Notes under the pieces: model-generated
The model's database searches: none
Told to the model about the DNA's origin: nothing
Seen by the model: the letters and a program-made list of their open reading frames with translations, nothing else
Shown: in pieces, positions 17,884 to 27,669 of the stretch
How positions within the stretch are numbered: position 1 is the first letter of the stretch
Layout of the letters: each line of letters opens with the position of its first letter
Assembly (NCBI GenBank): GCA_027618995.1
Contig: JAQCGO010000004.1
Coordinates: 1 to 64,000 of the forward strand
DNA length: 64,000 nucleotides
Direction of reading: 5' to 3'
Source of the DNA: Pseudomonadota bacterium
GTDB lineage: Bacteria > Pseudomonadota > Gammaproteobacteria > Steroidobacterales > Woeseiaceae
Program-made: the position numbers and the translations under genes

Positions 17884-18309
17884 CTATCGTTCGAGGATTA
17901 GATGTCCTTGATCGCCCAGATACTCGAGCCACTTGTTGAGAATGATATTGCGCTTCCAGCGCGCGTCGAGTTCAAGCTTGTGATGCCGATAGCTCGAGTG
18001 CTCGCCCATCGCTTCTGCAAGGGCGCCATCAAAGTAGATTCTAACCACCATGTTCGGATTCGCCTCGGCACCGTGTTCAGTGTCAAACCGATAGGTCAGC
18101 GATAGAGTCACCGTGTAGCGGCAACGCTCAAGAATCTCGACATACAGATCGCACTCACCGGCGACCCGCGATCGAAAGCAACCATCGAGACGTTCAATCT
18201 CCGGAATCAGTTGTAGCAGTCGCAGGTAGTTACTTTCATACAGCGACATCAGACCGACGAAGCTATTCGGTCTGACAATGGTCTGCGGTACGAGTAGGCA
18301 ATCAATCAT
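17884..18309 (-). CDS. DUF1249 (YqiB-like) protein
   Basis: A 141-residue protein aligning with E. coli YqiB: SLYESNYLRLLQLIP at the N-terminus, the central ERCRYTVTLSLTYRF strand, PNMVVRIYFDGALAEAM, and the C-terminal basic helix KRNIILNKWLEYLGDQGHLI. The family has no known biochemical activity. In E. coli yqiB lies in the tolC-nudF-cpdA region; that context is absent here. Confidence 0.8.
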   Translation of the reverse strand: MIDCLLVPQTIVRPNSFVGLMSLYESNYLRLLQLIPEIERLDGCFRSRVAGECDLYVEILERCRYTVTLSLTYRFDTEHGAEANPNMVVRIYFDGALAEAMGEHSSYRHHKLELDARWKRNIILNKWLEYLGDQGHLILER

Positions 18310-18310
18310 G

Positions 18311-18335
18311 ATGCCGCCAATATAGCATGCGGCAT
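18311..18335. terminator. Inverted repeat between DUF1249 gene and ppsR
   Basis: ATGCCGC at 18311-18317 pairs with GCGGCAT at 18329-18335 around an 11-base AT-rich loop. It sits immediately downstream of ppsR, 9 bases past its stop, and just upstream of the DUF1249 start. It may end or attenuate transcription of ppsR, though there is no clear U-run. Confidence 0.35.
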
Positions 18336-18344
18336 TGGCAAAAA

Positions 18345-19169
18345 TCAGGGTCGTACTCGACGCTCAACACCGGTACTATCGAGTATTCTGCTTGCGATTT
18401 CTTCGATCGAAAATTCCGTCGTATCCACGCTTGGAATTCCGTAGCGCTTGAAAAGTTTGTCGGTTTCGCGCAGTTCATAACGCACCTGTTGCGCTGACGA
18501 ATAGTTACCCAGTGGCCGTCGTTCTTTTCGAATTTGTTGCAGGCGCACTGGAGCGATGGTCAGGCCGAACAGTTTGTGTTTCTGCTGCACAAGAACATCC
18601 GGCAGCGTGCCCGACTCGAGCTCCTCCTCGGTCAGCGGATAATTAGCGGCATAAACTCCGTACTGCAGCGCCAAGTACAGGCAGGTTGGTGTCTTACCCG
18701 ATCGCGAAACGCCAACCAGAATGACGTCTGCCATGTCATAGTTGCGGCTTACACCACCGTCATCGTTCGCCAGTGCAAAATTGGTTGCTTCGATACGTTT
18801 CATGTACGCGTTGATGTCGCTCATGCCGTGGGCTCGCCCCGGCTCATGTGATGGCTGGGCCTGCAACTCCTTTTCCAGGGGCTCCAGAAACACGTCGAAT
18901 ATATCGAGATGCAAGCCGTTGGCTTCACGTACGATGGCGCGAATCTGATCCTGCACCAATGTTGAGAAAACGATGGGGCGGTTGGCCTCCACGGCCGCCG
19001 CGGCATTGATTTTCTGCACTGCCGCCTTCACCTTGTCTTCGGTATCTATAAATGGCAAAGTCACTTGCCTAAATTGCTCGGTGTTAAATTGCGTCAACAA
19101 ACTGTGTCCCAGCGTCTCCGCAGTCACTCCAGTCTGATCCGAGAGAAAGTAAACCGTACGTTCATTTAT
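18345..19169 (-). CDS. ppsR: PEP synthetase regulatory protein (bifunctional kinase/phosphorylase)
   Basis: PpsR phosphorylates (ADP-dependent) and dephosphorylates (Pi-dependent) a Thr of PEP synthase. The body is intact: VTAETLGHSLLTQF, the P-loop-like GVSRSGKTPTCLYLALQYG at about residues 153-171, ANYPLTEEEL, and RYGIPSVDTTEFSIEEIAS near the end. The first canonical start is GTG 19127, but this would omit the conserved strand NERTVYFLSDQTG encoded just upstream in the same frame. Full length (274 residues, as in E. coli PpsR) requires initiation at ATA 19167-19169, a very rare start. So the start may be mutated and the gene impaired. Its target gene ppsA, divergently adjacent, is broken. 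Confidence 0.82.
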   Translation of the reverse strand: MNERTVYFLSDQTGVTAETLGHSLLTQFNTEQFRQVTLPFIDTEDKVKAAVQKINAAAAVEANRPIVFSTLVQDQIRAIVREANGLHLDIFDVFLEPLEKELQAQPSHEPGRAHGMSDINAYMKRIEATNFALANDDGGVSRNYDMADVILVGVSRSGKTPTCLYLALQYGVYAANYPLTEEELESGTLPDVLVQQKHKLFGLTIAPVRLQQIRKERRPLGNYSSAQQVRYELRETDKLFKRYGIPSVDTTEFSIEEIASRILDSTGVERRVRP

Positions 19170-19267
19170 GAGTAAGAATTCCAGATGCTGGTCGAAACAG
19201 GCATTTTGCTAATGTAAGTTCGGTCTCGATTGTCCATGTCCAGCGAGGGAACACAAGGGAGCTAAGA

Positions 19268-21426
19268 TTCGAATTATACGTTATCAAGCTGGCAGAACTT
19301 GGCATGCAGGACGTAGAGGTTGTAGGCGGCAAGAACGCCTCTCTGGGTGAGATGATCGGAAACCTGACCAGCCTGGGCTGAAATGTCCGGCGGGCGCGAC
19401 ATTGCCGTAGCCGTACGCTCCTCCGCGACTGCCGAAGACCTTCCTGACGCGTCATTCGCCGGGCAACAGGAGACCTTCCTCAATGTTCGCGGCCTGGACA
19501 ATCTGATTCTGGCAGCGCACCAGGTATTTGCATCGCTGTTCAACGACCGTGCCATTGCCTATCGGGTGCATCAGGGTTTCGATCACAGCCAGGTCACACT
19601 GTCCGTTGGCGTACAAACCATGGTGCGAAGTGACGTCGGTGCCGCTGGCGTCATGTTTACGCTGGACACCGAGTCCGGTTTTCGCGACGCCGTGTTTATT
19701 ACGAGCTCCTACGGGCTTGGCGAAACCGTTGTACAGGGCGCGGTCAATCCGGATGAGTTTTACGTCTACAAGCCTGCTTTGGTAAGCGGCAAATTCCCGA
19801 TTCTGCGCAAGAATCTTGGCAGCAAAGCCATCAAGATGGTGTATAGCAGCGATCCGACACCCGGTCGGACCGTCGATACCGTCGACGTGGAGCCCAGTGA
19901 AAGTCAGGTATTTTCGTTGAGCGACGACGACATAGTCGAGCTGGCAAAAATGGCGATGACCATCGAGGCGCGCTACCAGCGCCCGATGGATATCGAATGG
20001 GGCAAGGATGGCACAGATGGGCGACTGTATATTTTGCAGGCCCGACCGGAAACGGTGCAGTCACGCAGTGGCCGAACGATTCAGCGATTCACGTTGCAGA
20101 CACGCTCCAAGGTCATCAGCACGGGCCGAAGTATTGGCCGGAAGATTGGTGCTTGGCACGGCCAGGATAATGCGAGACGTCAGCGAGATGGATCGTATAC
20201 AGCCAGGCGACGTGCTCGTCTCGGACATGACCGATCCGGACTGGGAACCGGTAATGAAGCGTGCCGCCGCTATTGTCACAAATCGTGGTGGTCGGACCTG
20301 TCATGCGGCGATTATCGCGCGTGAGCTGGGGATTCCTGCTGTGGTCGGTTGCGGCAACGCGACCGAGCTCATCAAAGACGGCCAGGACGTCACGGTGAGC
20401 TGCGCGGAGGGCGATGAGGGGATCATGTACGAGGGTTGGTTGAATTTCGAACAAACGCAGATCGAGCTGGACTCGCTGCCCGACATTCCGGTCAAAATCA
20501 TGATGAATGTCGGCAACCCGGATCGCGCATTCGATTTCGCCAGCATTCCGAATCGTGGCGTGGGCCTGGCGCGACTCGAGTTCATCATCAATCGCATGAT
20601 CGGCGTCCACCCCCAGGCGCTGCTGAATTACGACAGCCTCGATGAGGCGACACGTGAGGCAATTAACGAGCAAATGGCCGGGTATGACGACCCGGTGACT
20701 TTTTTCGTGAACAAACTGGCCGAGGGTGTGAGTACCATCGCGGCCGCGTTTGCCCCTTATCCCGTCATCGTTCGCATGTCCGACTTCAAATCGAATGAGT
20801 ACGCCAACCTGATCGGCGGTGAGCGATACGAGCTGGACGAAGAAAACCCAATGCTGGGTTTTCGTGGCGCCGCACGATATGTAGCCGAAAGTTTTCGCCC
20901 TTGCTTCGAACTGGAGTGTGCGGCGATTCGACGGGTACGCAATGATATGGGATTGCGCAATGTGGAGTTGATGATTCCTTTCGTCCGCACGGTACGCCAG
21001 GCACGCGACGTGATCGCGGCGCTCGCGGCCAACGGCCTGGAACGTGGCAAGGACGGCCTCAGGATAATCATGATGTCGGAATTACTCAGTAATGCATTGC
21101 TGGCGGACCAGTTTCTCGAGCACTTTGATGGCATGTCGATTGGCTCGAATGACATGACACAATTGACACTCGGCGTGGATCGAGACTCCGCGCTCATCGC
21201 GGATTCATTTGATGAGCGCGATGACGCCGTCAAGGCGTTGTTGTCCATGACGATTGCTGCCTGCAAGAAGCACGGCAAGTACGTCGGCATTTGCGGCCAG
21301 GGGCCTTCCGATCACCCCGGCCTGGCGCTCTGGTTACTCGAGCAAGGCATCGAAAGCATATCGCTCAATCCGGATACCGTCGTAGAAACCTGGATGTTCC
21401 TCGCCGGCGAGAAGGCTGGCGACTAA
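19268..21426 (+). pseudogene. ppsA: Phosphoenolpyruvate synthase, degraded
   Basis: PEP synthase converts pyruvate and ATP to PEP, AMP and Pi. Three lesions are visible. First, after an AAGGGAG ribosome-binding site (19255-19261) the expected start codon position (19268) is TTC, followed by ELYVIKLAELG. Second, after [13 protein letters not shown] the frame stops at 19379-19381; the next matched segment, [23 protein letters not shown], is in another frame, and compared with E. coli PpsA about 70 residues are missing. Third, an extra T at 20153-20154 shifts the frame after [12 protein letters not shown] into [15 protein letters not shown]. The catalytic His segment [15 protein letters not shown] and the C-terminal [11 protein letters not shown] are preserved. 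No complete enzyme can be made. Confidence 0.93.
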
Positions 21427-22104
21427 CTAGAAACGGTCGTAGCGCGAACGTCGTTGCCACTTGATACGGGGCAACCATAGCCCGAGGAGCATACCGACGA
21501 GGATGACCCCTGCCCCGGTTACAAACCAGTAGCGAGTGGTCCGCTCGGACAATTCCCGATTCTGCTGCTCCAATATCGCAATCTCAATTTCCGCGGTCGC
21601 CACCTGTTCCTGCAGGCCCTTGTTCTGGCCGTCGATAGCCAGGACATTCGCCGCGGTTCGCTTGATTTCAGCCAGATCCTGCTCCAGAGCCCGTTTCTCC
21701 AGCTCCAGTGACGCAATGCGACTCGTGGCCGCATCGTATTCACTTTTTATGCTGTTGAGCTGTGACGACAGGCTGCTGCCCGTGGCATTAGCATTGCTTA
21801 GCCGGCTCGACAGGCGCTCAAGCTGCTCTCGCGCGCTTGGCTCGTCCATCAGGTAGCGGCTCAGCACCCAACCCTCAGTGCCACCCGTTGTACGTACCTT
21901 CGAATAGCCGGACTCAGCATCGCTCTCAAGAAGCTCAATTGCCGTTCCGCTTGGCAACATTCGCTCAATCGCATTGCTGCTGCTCGGCCCCGAGCGCAAC
22001 ATTACCTCGAACTGATCACTGACCCACGCCTCCTCGGCCATCGCAACCAGCCCAACGAACAGTATGGGAATCCCACAGAGAAAAAACCGGTTGCTCAAAG
22101 CCAT
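21427..22104 (-). CDS. SH3-domain membrane protein (TIGR04211/YgiM type)
   Basis: A 225-residue protein with a signal peptide (about 1-23). A bacterial SH3 domain occupies about residues 27-88 (VMLRSGPSSSNAIERMLPSGTAIELL and GTEGWVLSRYLM). A periplasmic coiled coil follows at about 90-185, and a C-terminal membrane helix (WFVTGAGVILVGMLLGLWLP) is followed by a basic tail RIKWQRRSRYDRF. This is the YgiM arrangement, thought to be envelope-associated. It converges with ppsA with no gap. Confidence 0.85.
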   Translation of the reverse strand: MALSNRFFLCGIPILFVGLVAMAEEAWVSDQFEVMLRSGPSSSNAIERMLPSGTAIELLESDAESGYSKVRTTGGTEGWVLSRYLMDEPSAREQLERLSSRLSNANATGSSLSSQLNSIKSEYDAATSRIASLELEKRALEQDLAEIKRTAANVLAIDGQNKGLQEQVATAEIEIAILEQQNRELSERTTRYWFVTGAGVILVGMLLGLWLPRIKWQRRSRYDRF

Positions 22105-22179
22105 CGTTATCTACGCTATGCTGAATTGCCGTAACTATATGCCATGGCTACCATGCATTCCAGCCAAACGTTATTTAAA

Positions 22180-22563
22180 TCAGTCGTTTATCGGCGACAG
22201 TTTGTAAATATTCTGTTCCCAGTTTTCGCCATCAAACGGGACCACCCGCAACGACCTGACGCCCTCACGGTCAAGACAGTTGACGTTGACGCTGATGCCA
22301 TCGGGATGGGATCGAGGCACATAGAACGACTTGATACCGCAGTCGCGACAAAAGTAGTGTCGCGCGACGCGGCTGCCGAACTGATAGGTCTGCAGCTGCT
22401 CCTCGCCGCTCCGCAGGCGAAAATCGCGTTTTGCCACGATCAGGTGCGGGTAGCCACTCATGCGACAAATGCTGCAGTTGCATTGATCCGCTTCAATGTC
22501 AGCGGCCGCCTCAACCTCAAACCGAACCTTGCCGCAGTGGCAGCCGCCATGCAGGGTTGTCAT
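22180..22563 (-). CDS. GFA-family zinc protein (Mss4-like fold)
   Basis: A 127-residue protein of the GFA/CENP-V family. Zinc ligands are visible as [10 protein letters not shown] (residues about 6-10), [11 protein letters not shown], and [11 protein letters not shown]. The family was named for glutathione-dependent formaldehyde activation, but most members have no proven activity. The ATG at 22563 overlaps the orn stop as ATGA and is preferred over a longer in-frame start at 22605 that would lie inside orn. It is probably translated by coupling with orn. Confidence 0.85.
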   Translation of the reverse strand: MTTLHGGCHCGKVRFEVEAAADIEADQCNCSICRMSGYPHLIVAKRDFRLRSGEEQLQTYQFGSRVARHYFCRDCGIKSFYVPRSHPDGISVNVNCLDREGVRSLRVVPFDGENWEQNIYKLSPIND

Positions 22564-23144
22564 TCGGCGAGTACCGCCGGATTCAGGAGCCGCTCGCGAT
22601 ACCACTTGAGTTCCGCGATTGAATCGCGAATATCAGATAAGGCGCGATGACTCGCTTCCTTGTTGAAACCGTTGGCTACCTCGGGCGCCCACTGTTGCGC
22701 GAGAATCTTCAGCGTACTGACATCCAGATTACGATAGTGAAAAAAACTCTCGAGTTGTGGCATTTCGCGAGCGAGGAATCGCCGATCCTGGCAAATACTA
22801 TTGCCGCACATTGGCGATTTGCCAATGTCGATCCACGCGCGAAGAAATTCGAGCATCTCGCTTTCCGCCTCGGCCGCCACGACAGTACTCATGAGTACGC
22901 GCTCAGTCAGGCCGGATTGCCCGTGCTGGCGAGTATTCCAGTCATCCATTGCATCCATCGTCAACTTCGACTGCCGGATTGCAACGACCGGGCCTTCGGC
23001 GAGTTCATTCAGGTTCTTGTCGGTGACGATAGTTGCGATCTCGATTATCGAGTCGCTGTTGGTATTCAATCCGGTCATTTCAAGGTCGATCCAGATCAGA
23101 TTTCCGGAGCGATCAATCGTTGTCTCGCCGTTGCTCATACTCAT
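22560..23144 (-). CDS. orn: Oligoribonuclease
   Basis: A 3'-5' exoribonuclease that finishes RNA decay by cutting dinucleotides, including pGpG from c-di-GMP. The DEDDh motifs are present: [19 protein letters not shown] and [12 protein letters not shown]. At 194 residues it is slightly longer than the E. coli enzyme (181) because of a leading [13 protein letters not shown]. It ends in an ATGA overlap with the GFA protein gene. The orn-rsgA divergent pair is common in gammaproteobacteria. Confidence 0.96.
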   Translation of the reverse strand: MSMSNGETTIDRSGNLIWIDLEMTGLNTNSDSIIEIATIVTDKNLNELAEGPVVAIRQSKLTMDAMDDWNTRQHGQSGLTERVLMSTVVAAEAESEMLEFLRAWIDIGKSPMCGNSICQDRRFLAREMPQLESFFHYRNLDVSTLKILAQQWAPEVANGFNKEASHRALSDIRDSIAELKWYRERLLNPAVLAE

Positions 23145-23230
23145 CCCTGGTCAGGTCGCTGCCGCAATCTGACTAGTTTACATGGCTCGCGGGTGCAAGG
23201 CTGCATGCATACCGGCATACTCCGCAACTG

Positions 23231-24136
23231 ATGAGCCAAGACCTCCCTTCGCAAATGACCCAGGCCACCGTTATCGCAACGTTCAGTCGCCGCATGCGAA
23301 TTCGCCTGCCGGATGGCAAGCCGGTCAACTCGCGCATCAAGGGCAAGCAACTGAAGGTAGTCTGCGGCGATCGGGTTCTCGCCGAACCCATGGAGAACGA
23401 AAGCGACTGGATGATCACCGAAATTTGTCCGCGCAAAAATGAACTGCGCCGTCCCAATATGCGTGGCGCTGTGAAGGTTCTAGCCGCCAATATTGACCTG
23501 CTGCTCGTGGTCGCCGCGGCAACGCCGAAAGCAGACTGGTACATTGTCGATCGCTACCTGTGCGCTGCGGAAAATATGGGCGCGCGCGCCGCCGTCATTT
23601 TCAACAAGATCGATCTTGCTGACGCTGATGATGAATTCGCCGACTATGCGGCGATTGGCTATGACACGTTGCGATGTAGTGCGACGACGGCGGAAAACGT
23701 GGCCCGGATCGGCGCGTTGATTCAGCAGCAGACCGCGATTATTGTCGGCCAGTCCGGCGTTGGAAAATCGAGCATCATCAACACATTGCTTGGTGCATCA
23801 ACGCTTCGCACCGCGGAAATTTCCGACAAAACCAGCGAGGGCCGGCACACAACGGTAAATTCCGAGATGCTGGAATTGTCGGGCGGCGGCGTTGTCATAG
23901 ACTCCCCTGGCGTTCGCGACTACGCGCCGGCACTGAATGACGTCAGCGATGTGTTGCACGGCTTTCGCGAGATAGCAGCCACCGGGCAAAGCTGCCGATT
24001 CGCCAACTGTCGACATTTACGTGAGCCCGGATGTGCCGTGCAGGACGGCGTCTCATCTTCCGCAATAAATCCGCGGCGCTACGAGTCCTATCGCCGACTG
24101 TTGGCGCTGACCGAAAAGCTCGATCGTCAACTCTAG
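23231..24136 (+). CDS. rsgA: Ribosome small subunit-dependent GTPase A
   Basis: A circularly permuted GTPase that checks late 30S subunit maturation. The order is an N-terminal OB fold, then G4 (FNKIDLAD), G1/P-loop (IVGQSGVGKSSIIN), G2 region (SEGRHTTVNSEM) and G3 (VIDSPGVRDYA). A C-terminal zinc-binding segment CRFANCRHLREPGC follows. Length is 301 residues. It is divergent from orn. Confidence 0.96.
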   Translation: MSQDLPSQMTQATVIATFSRRMRIRLPDGKPVNSRIKGKQLKVVCGDRVLAEPMENESDWMITEICPRKNELRRPNMRGAVKVLAANIDLLLVVAAATPKADWYIVDRYLCAAENMGARAAVIFNKIDLADADDEFADYAAIGYDTLRCSATTAENVARIGALIQQQTAIIVGQSGVGKSSIINTLLGASTLRTAEISDKTSEGRHTTVNSEMLELSGGGVVIDSPGVRDYAPALNDVSDVLHGFREIAATGQSCRFANCRHLREPGCAVQDGVSSSAINPRRYESYRRLLALTEKLDRQL

Positions 24137-24145
24137 ATCTCGAGC

Positions 24146-24496
24146 CTAGCCTGGTGGCCAGCTCAAATCCCGGCCACCGAGCAGGTGCAGATGCAGATGA
24201 AATACCGTTTGCCCCGCGGCGGCATTGCAGTTCATGGCGACCCGGTAGCCGCGCTCGGCAACGCCCTCCTCGCGCGCAATGTGTTTTGCGGCCAGAAACA
24301 GGTCGCCTACAAGGTGTGCGTCGTCCGCATCGAGCGCATTGATCGTGGCGATGTGCCGGCGGGGAATAATGAGCACATGCGTCGGCGCTTGCGGATTGAT
24401 GTCGCGAAAGGCGATTGCAGTCTCGGACTCATAAACGATGTCGGCCGGAATGTCGCCGGCCAGAATTTTGCAAAACAGGCAATCTGCAGATCCCAT
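24146..24496 (-). CDS. hinT: Histidine triad (HIT) protein, HinT type
   Basis: A 116-residue nucleotide phosphoramidase. The HIT motif is HLHLHLLGGR at about residues 99-108 (H-x-H-x-H), and the N-terminal CLFCKILAGDIPADIVYE is typical of HinT with its zinc-type CxxC. It hydrolyses AMP-lysine or AMP-NH2 type substrates. It lies 8 bases after recR on the same strand. Confidence 0.92.
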   Translation of the reverse strand: MGSADCLFCKILAGDIPADIVYESETAIAFRDINPQAPTHVLIIPRRHIATINALDADDAHLVGDLFLAAKHIAREEGVAERGYRVAMNCNAAAGQTVFHLHLHLLGGRDLSWPPG

Positions 24497-24504
24497 CGAC
24501 GCCC

Positions 24505-25104
24505 CTAGTCGACCGGCCTGCGGCCGTAAAATGCGTGTGACAACGTTCCACCATCCACGTACTCGAGCTCACCACCCAAGGGCACGCCGTGCGCGATGCG
24601 CGATGCCGGAACCTTGTTTCTCGCAGCCATGTCCGCAAGGTAGTGCGCGGTAGCATCACCCTCGACCGTCGGATTCGTTGCGATGATCAGCTCCGTGATC
24701 GTTTCGTCGCGAATCCTCTGTTCAAGCATGGCCAGCCCCAGCTCCTCCGGCCCTACCCCATCGAGTGGCGACAGATGGCCCATGAGGACGAAGTACATCC
24801 CACGAAAGCCGGTCGCGTCCTCGACCGCCATAACGTCTGCCGGTGATTCGACAATGCATAATTGACCCGCATCGCGACCGCTCGCCGCACAGATTGAACA
24901 CAACTCGTGTTCCGAAAACATGCGGCAGCGAGAACAGTGACCGATGCCTGCCATGGCATCAGCAATTGCGCCAGACATGGCGGCAGCTCCTTCACGATCC
25001 CGCTCCAACAGGTGAAACGCAATTCGTTGCGCCGACTTGCGACCAATACCCGGCATGCAACGCAGCGCATCGATCAAACGAACCAGAAGTGGCGAATAGG
25101 ACAC
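24505..25104 (-). CDS. recR: Recombination mediator RecR
   Basis: RecR works with RecF and RecO to load RecA at gaps. A helix-hairpin-helix lies at the N-terminus ([20 protein letters not shown]). The four-Cys zinc finger is [16 protein letters not shown] at about residues 57-72, and the Toprim domain starts at [13 protein letters not shown] and includes the [13 protein letters not shown]-like stretch and [16 protein letters not shown]. Length is 199 residues. The recR-ybaB-dnaX order is conserved across bacteria. Confidence 0.97.
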   Translation of the reverse strand: MSYSPLLVRLIDALRCMPGIGRKSAQRIAFHLLERDREGAAAMSGAIADAMAGIGHCSRCRMFSEHELCSICAASGRDAGQLCIVESPADVMAVEDATGFRGMYFVLMGHLSPLDGVGPEELGLAMLEQRIRDETITELIIATNPTVEGDATAHYLADMAARNKVPASRIAHGVPLGGELEYVDGGTLSHAFYGRRPVD

Positions 25105-25114
25105 GATGCGAACT

Positions 25115-25438
25115 CTAGAAGGGCAATTTGAGGCCGGGCGGCAATCCCATCCCCGCCGTCATGCCGGAGTACTTCTCTTGTACCGTGGTTTCAACCTTGC
25201 GAATTGCATCATTGAACGCCGCGATAATCAGATCCTCCAACATCTCCTTATCTTCACCGAGCAGCGCATCGTCGATGGCAAGACCTTGCAGCTGGTGTTT
25301 GCAGGTCATGATGATCGTGACCATGCCACCGCCGGCCTCCCCGCACACAGTCATCGCGGCCATCTCCTCGTGCGCCCTTTGCATTTCAGCCTGCATTTGC
25401 TGCGCCTGCCTCATGAGTTGGCCAATACCACCTTTCAT
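25115..25438 (-). CDS. ybaB: YbaB/EbfC nucleoid-associated protein
   Basis: A 107-residue DNA-binding dimer of the YbaB/EbfC family. [28 protein letters not shown] is the N-terminal helix, [26 protein letters not shown] the beta region, and [17 protein letters not shown] the C-terminal helix. Its ATG overlaps the dnaX stop (ATGA), so translation is coupled. Confidence 0.95.
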   Translation of the reverse strand: MKGGIGQLMRQAQQMQAEMQRAHEEMAAMTVCGEAGGGMVTIIMTCKHQLQGLAIDDALLGEDKEMLEDLIIAAFNDAIRKVETTVQEKYSGMTAGMGLPPGLKLPF

Positions 25439-27069
25439 TGTTTACTCCGCTCTTCATTGGCTTGCGGGCTGATCAGCTCGATCGTTTCCAGCCTCAGCTC
25501 CGCACCGAACAGGTCTTTCAGCGCCTGTACATTGGGATCCGACTCCAATGCGACACGGGCTGCGGCCAATTTCTCCTGCTCACGCCGTACGCCTATCTGG
25601 ACCGGGGTCTCCGCTGACGCCACACCCATCGCGATATCAATTGCCAGTGTCTCGCCGAAGCGCTCCGACAACGCCGCAGCCATGGCCGCCTTGCGCGGCT
25701 TGGTTAGCAGTGACTCAGAGCGCGGATCAAGACTGAGGAAAATCGTACTTCCGTCACGCCGCAGATAGGCACAGTTTGCCGCGAGCAAACGTGCGGCGCC
25801 CGGCAGCGCAAGCTCCGCCATCAGCGCACCCCAATCCGGGTCCCGCCATGCCACGGCCGTGGGCTGTGACGGCCTCGGCGCTTGTGCCCGAACGACCTTG
25901 GGCGTGGGAGCCGTGACCGGGACCTCAGCAGCTACCGCACGCGACGACTTCGTCGTGCCGCTCGAACCACTCGCGGCTGATGGACTCGCCGGCCGAAATG
26001 CAAGCATTCGCAGCAAGGTCATTTCGGCACCGCTGCGCGGATCGGGCGCGAGATGCAAATCGCGTCGCCCGAGTAACGCGATCTGATAGAATAGTTGCAC
26101 ATCTTCAGCCGACAACAAGTTCACCAGTTCTGCAAGCGCAGCATCCGCCACTTCGTCCTCGGTCGCAATACTGCCAACGATCTGCGCCACGGCGATTTGC
26201 TGCAACACCCGCGCCAGGTCTTCCAATAATCGCGAGTAGTCCGGATACTGCTCATCAATATCAGTAAGCGCAGCAATAATGCCCGGCGGATCATCGGCCG
26301 CGAGCAGACTGATCAGTTTCGAAACATGGTTGCGGTCGATCGTGCCAAGCATCTTCGACACCGGGATTTCCTCGACCTTGCCGCCGCAATAGGCAATCGC
26401 CTGATCCAACAGGCTGAGCGCATCACGCAAACTGCCATCCGCCGCGCGTGCCACCAATGCCAACGCACCAGCCTCGAACTCGATGTTCTCGGCGTTACAG
26501 ATTTTCGCCAGCCGATCCTGTATCAGCCGCGGCGTCAACCGCGTCAGATTGAATTGCAGGCAACGCGATAGCACGGTAACTGGCAGCTTCTGTGGGTCCG
26601 TGGTCGCGAGCAGGAATTTCACATGTGGCGGCGGCTCTTCCAGCGTCTTCAGCAGCGCATTGAACGAACTCTTTGAGAGCATGTGCACTTCGTCAATCAG
26701 GTAGACCTTGAAGCGCCCGCGAGCCGGCGCGTACTGCACGTTATCCAGCAGGTCACGGGTATCATCGACTTTGGTGCGCGATGCGGCATCCACTTCGATC
26801 AGGTCCACAAATCGACCTTCGTCAATTTCGCGGCAGGCGCTGCACTCGCCACATGGCGCAGCCGTGATACCGGTTTCGCAGTTCAGTGCCTTAGCCAGAA
26901 CACGGGCAATCGTCGTTTTGCCAACGCCGCGCGTGCCGGAAAACAAGTACGCATGGTGCAGTCGGCCCGACTCCAATGCATTCATCAACGCACGCAAAAC
27001 GTGCTCCTGACCAACCGTGTCGGAAAAATCTTTCGGCCGCCATTTGCGTGCCAGGACGAGATAGCTCAT
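25435..27069 (-). CDS. dnaX: DNA polymerase III subunit tau/gamma
   Basis: The clamp-loader ATPase. Start at ATG 27069 gives the canonical MSYLVLARKWRPKDFSDTVGQEHV. Walker A is FSGTRGVGKTTIARV; the zinc cluster is CGECSACREI; Walker B is VYLIDEVHMLS; then LLKTLEEPPPHVKFLLATTDPQKLPVTVLSRC. The C-terminal tau region begins after an Ala/Ser/Thr-rich linker at about 375-410. Length is 544 residues. I see no A-rich slippery heptamer of the E. coli type, so there is no visible sign of a frameshifted gamma form. Confidence 0.96.
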   Translation of the reverse strand: MSYLVLARKWRPKDFSDTVGQEHVLRALMNALESGRLHHAYLFSGTRGVGKTTIARVLAKALNCETGITAAPCGECSACREIDEGRFVDLIEVDAASRTKVDDTRDLLDNVQYAPARGRFKVYLIDEVHMLSKSSFNALLKTLEEPPPHVKFLLATTDPQKLPVTVLSRCLQFNLTRLTPRLIQDRLAKICNAENIEFEAGALALVARAADGSLRDALSLLDQAIAYCGGKVEEIPVSKMLGTIDRNHVSKLISLLAADDPPGIIAALTDIDEQYPDYSRLLEDLARVLQQIAVAQIVGSIATEDEVADAALAELVNLLSAEDVQLFYQIALLGRRDLHLAPDPRSGAEMTLLRMLAFRPASPSAASGSSGTTKSSRAVAAEVPVTAPTPKVVRAQAPRPSQPTAVAWRDPDWGALMAELALPGAARLLAANCAYLRRDGSTIFLSLDPRSESLLTKPRKAAMAAALSERFGETLAIDIAMGVASAETPVQIGVRREQEKLAAARVALESDPNVQALKDLFGAELRLETIELISPQANEERSKQ

Positions 27070-27083
27070 AGATTTTGTCAATT

Positions 27084-27099
27084 GGGCCTGTGCAGGCCC
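27084..27099. terminator. GC-rich hairpin between ffs and dnaX
   Basis: GGGCCTG at 27084-27090 pairs with CAGGCCC at 27093-27099. On the minus strand it lies after the SRP RNA and 15 bases before the dnaX start, followed by AATTGACAAAATC. It may terminate part of the ffs transcription or attenuate dnaX. Confidence 0.45.
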
Positions 27100-27153
27100 T
27101 CTTTCGAGAGGATCAGTGTATCGCACGAGCGGCGCGGAGCAAGCCCGAAGAGT

Positions 27154-27259
27154 GGCCCGCGCCAGCCACTCCCCGGCACCCGGCTTCGCCGCTGCCGCTG
27201 CTCCCTTCCGGGCCTGACGGGGTTCACGGTTGACCGTCGCGAGGAAGCCGACGCGGACC
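27154..27259 (-). ncRNA. ffs: Small signal recognition particle RNA (4.5S type)
   Basis: On the minus strand, the universal domain IV sequence is present: GTCAGGCCCGGAAGGGAGCA at about 27196-27215, including the GGAA tetraloop flanks and the asymmetric internal loop that binds Ffh. Ends were set by an 8-base-pair terminal helix: GGTCCGCG (27252-27259) against CGCGGGCC (27154-27161). The resulting 106-nucleotide RNA matches the 4.5S size. It sits directly upstream of dnaX, as in many gammaproteobacteria. The partner protein gene ffh is at 50-51 kb. Confidence 0.92.
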
Positions 27260-27306
27260 GGCGGCGATTATCGCTGCTACGTGATGGCAAAACAATGCGC
27301 GTGGCC

Positions 27307-27669
27307 TCATTCGATCTGCAATGACGGTACGAACACTTCCCTGCGGATCTGCAATTCACGCGAATACACGAGTTCGCCAGCAATATCGGTTGCGCAGGAA
27401 GTTCGGTCATCACCCAGGGTCATGAGTACGAACAGCATTTCCTCAAGGTTATTGGTGTGCTGCATTCGATAGCTGAGAACGGGCGTAGCTGCGAGATCGA
27501 GCACCGTAATATCCGCTTCCATACCGACCGCAATGCTGCCAATCCTGTCCTCGAGATACAGGGCTCGCGCTGCGCCGCGTGTGGCCAGGTAGTACGCGTG
27601 ATGTGCGCTGAGCGCATAGCCACGCAGCTGCGCTACTTTTCGAAATATTCGCCCGACCTTGTCGTATGA
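27307..27669 (-). pseudogene. guaD: Guanine deaminase, C-terminal remnant
   Basis: A single frame with no start encodes about 120 residues matching the end of GuaD: FRKVAQLRGYALSAHHAYYLATRGAARAL, then GMEADITVLDLAATPVLSYR, LFVLMTLGDDRT and AGELVYSRE before a natural stop. The amidohydrolase active-site half (zinc-binding HxH and Asp) is absent. The fragment joins the truncated DUF3313 gene near 27660-27675, so one deletion removed the 3' half of one gene and the 5' two thirds of the other. The remnant is not expressible as an enzyme. Confidence 0.85.

Noticed and set aside
17768-17932. Longer N-terminus for the coiled-coil protein
   Set aside because: The extension overlaps the preceding DUF1249 gene's end and is not protein-like; AAGGA before GTG 17767 supports the shorter form.
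25435-27069. dnaX programmed frameshift giving gamma
   Set aside because: No A-rich slippery heptamer of the E. coli type was seen in the gene.
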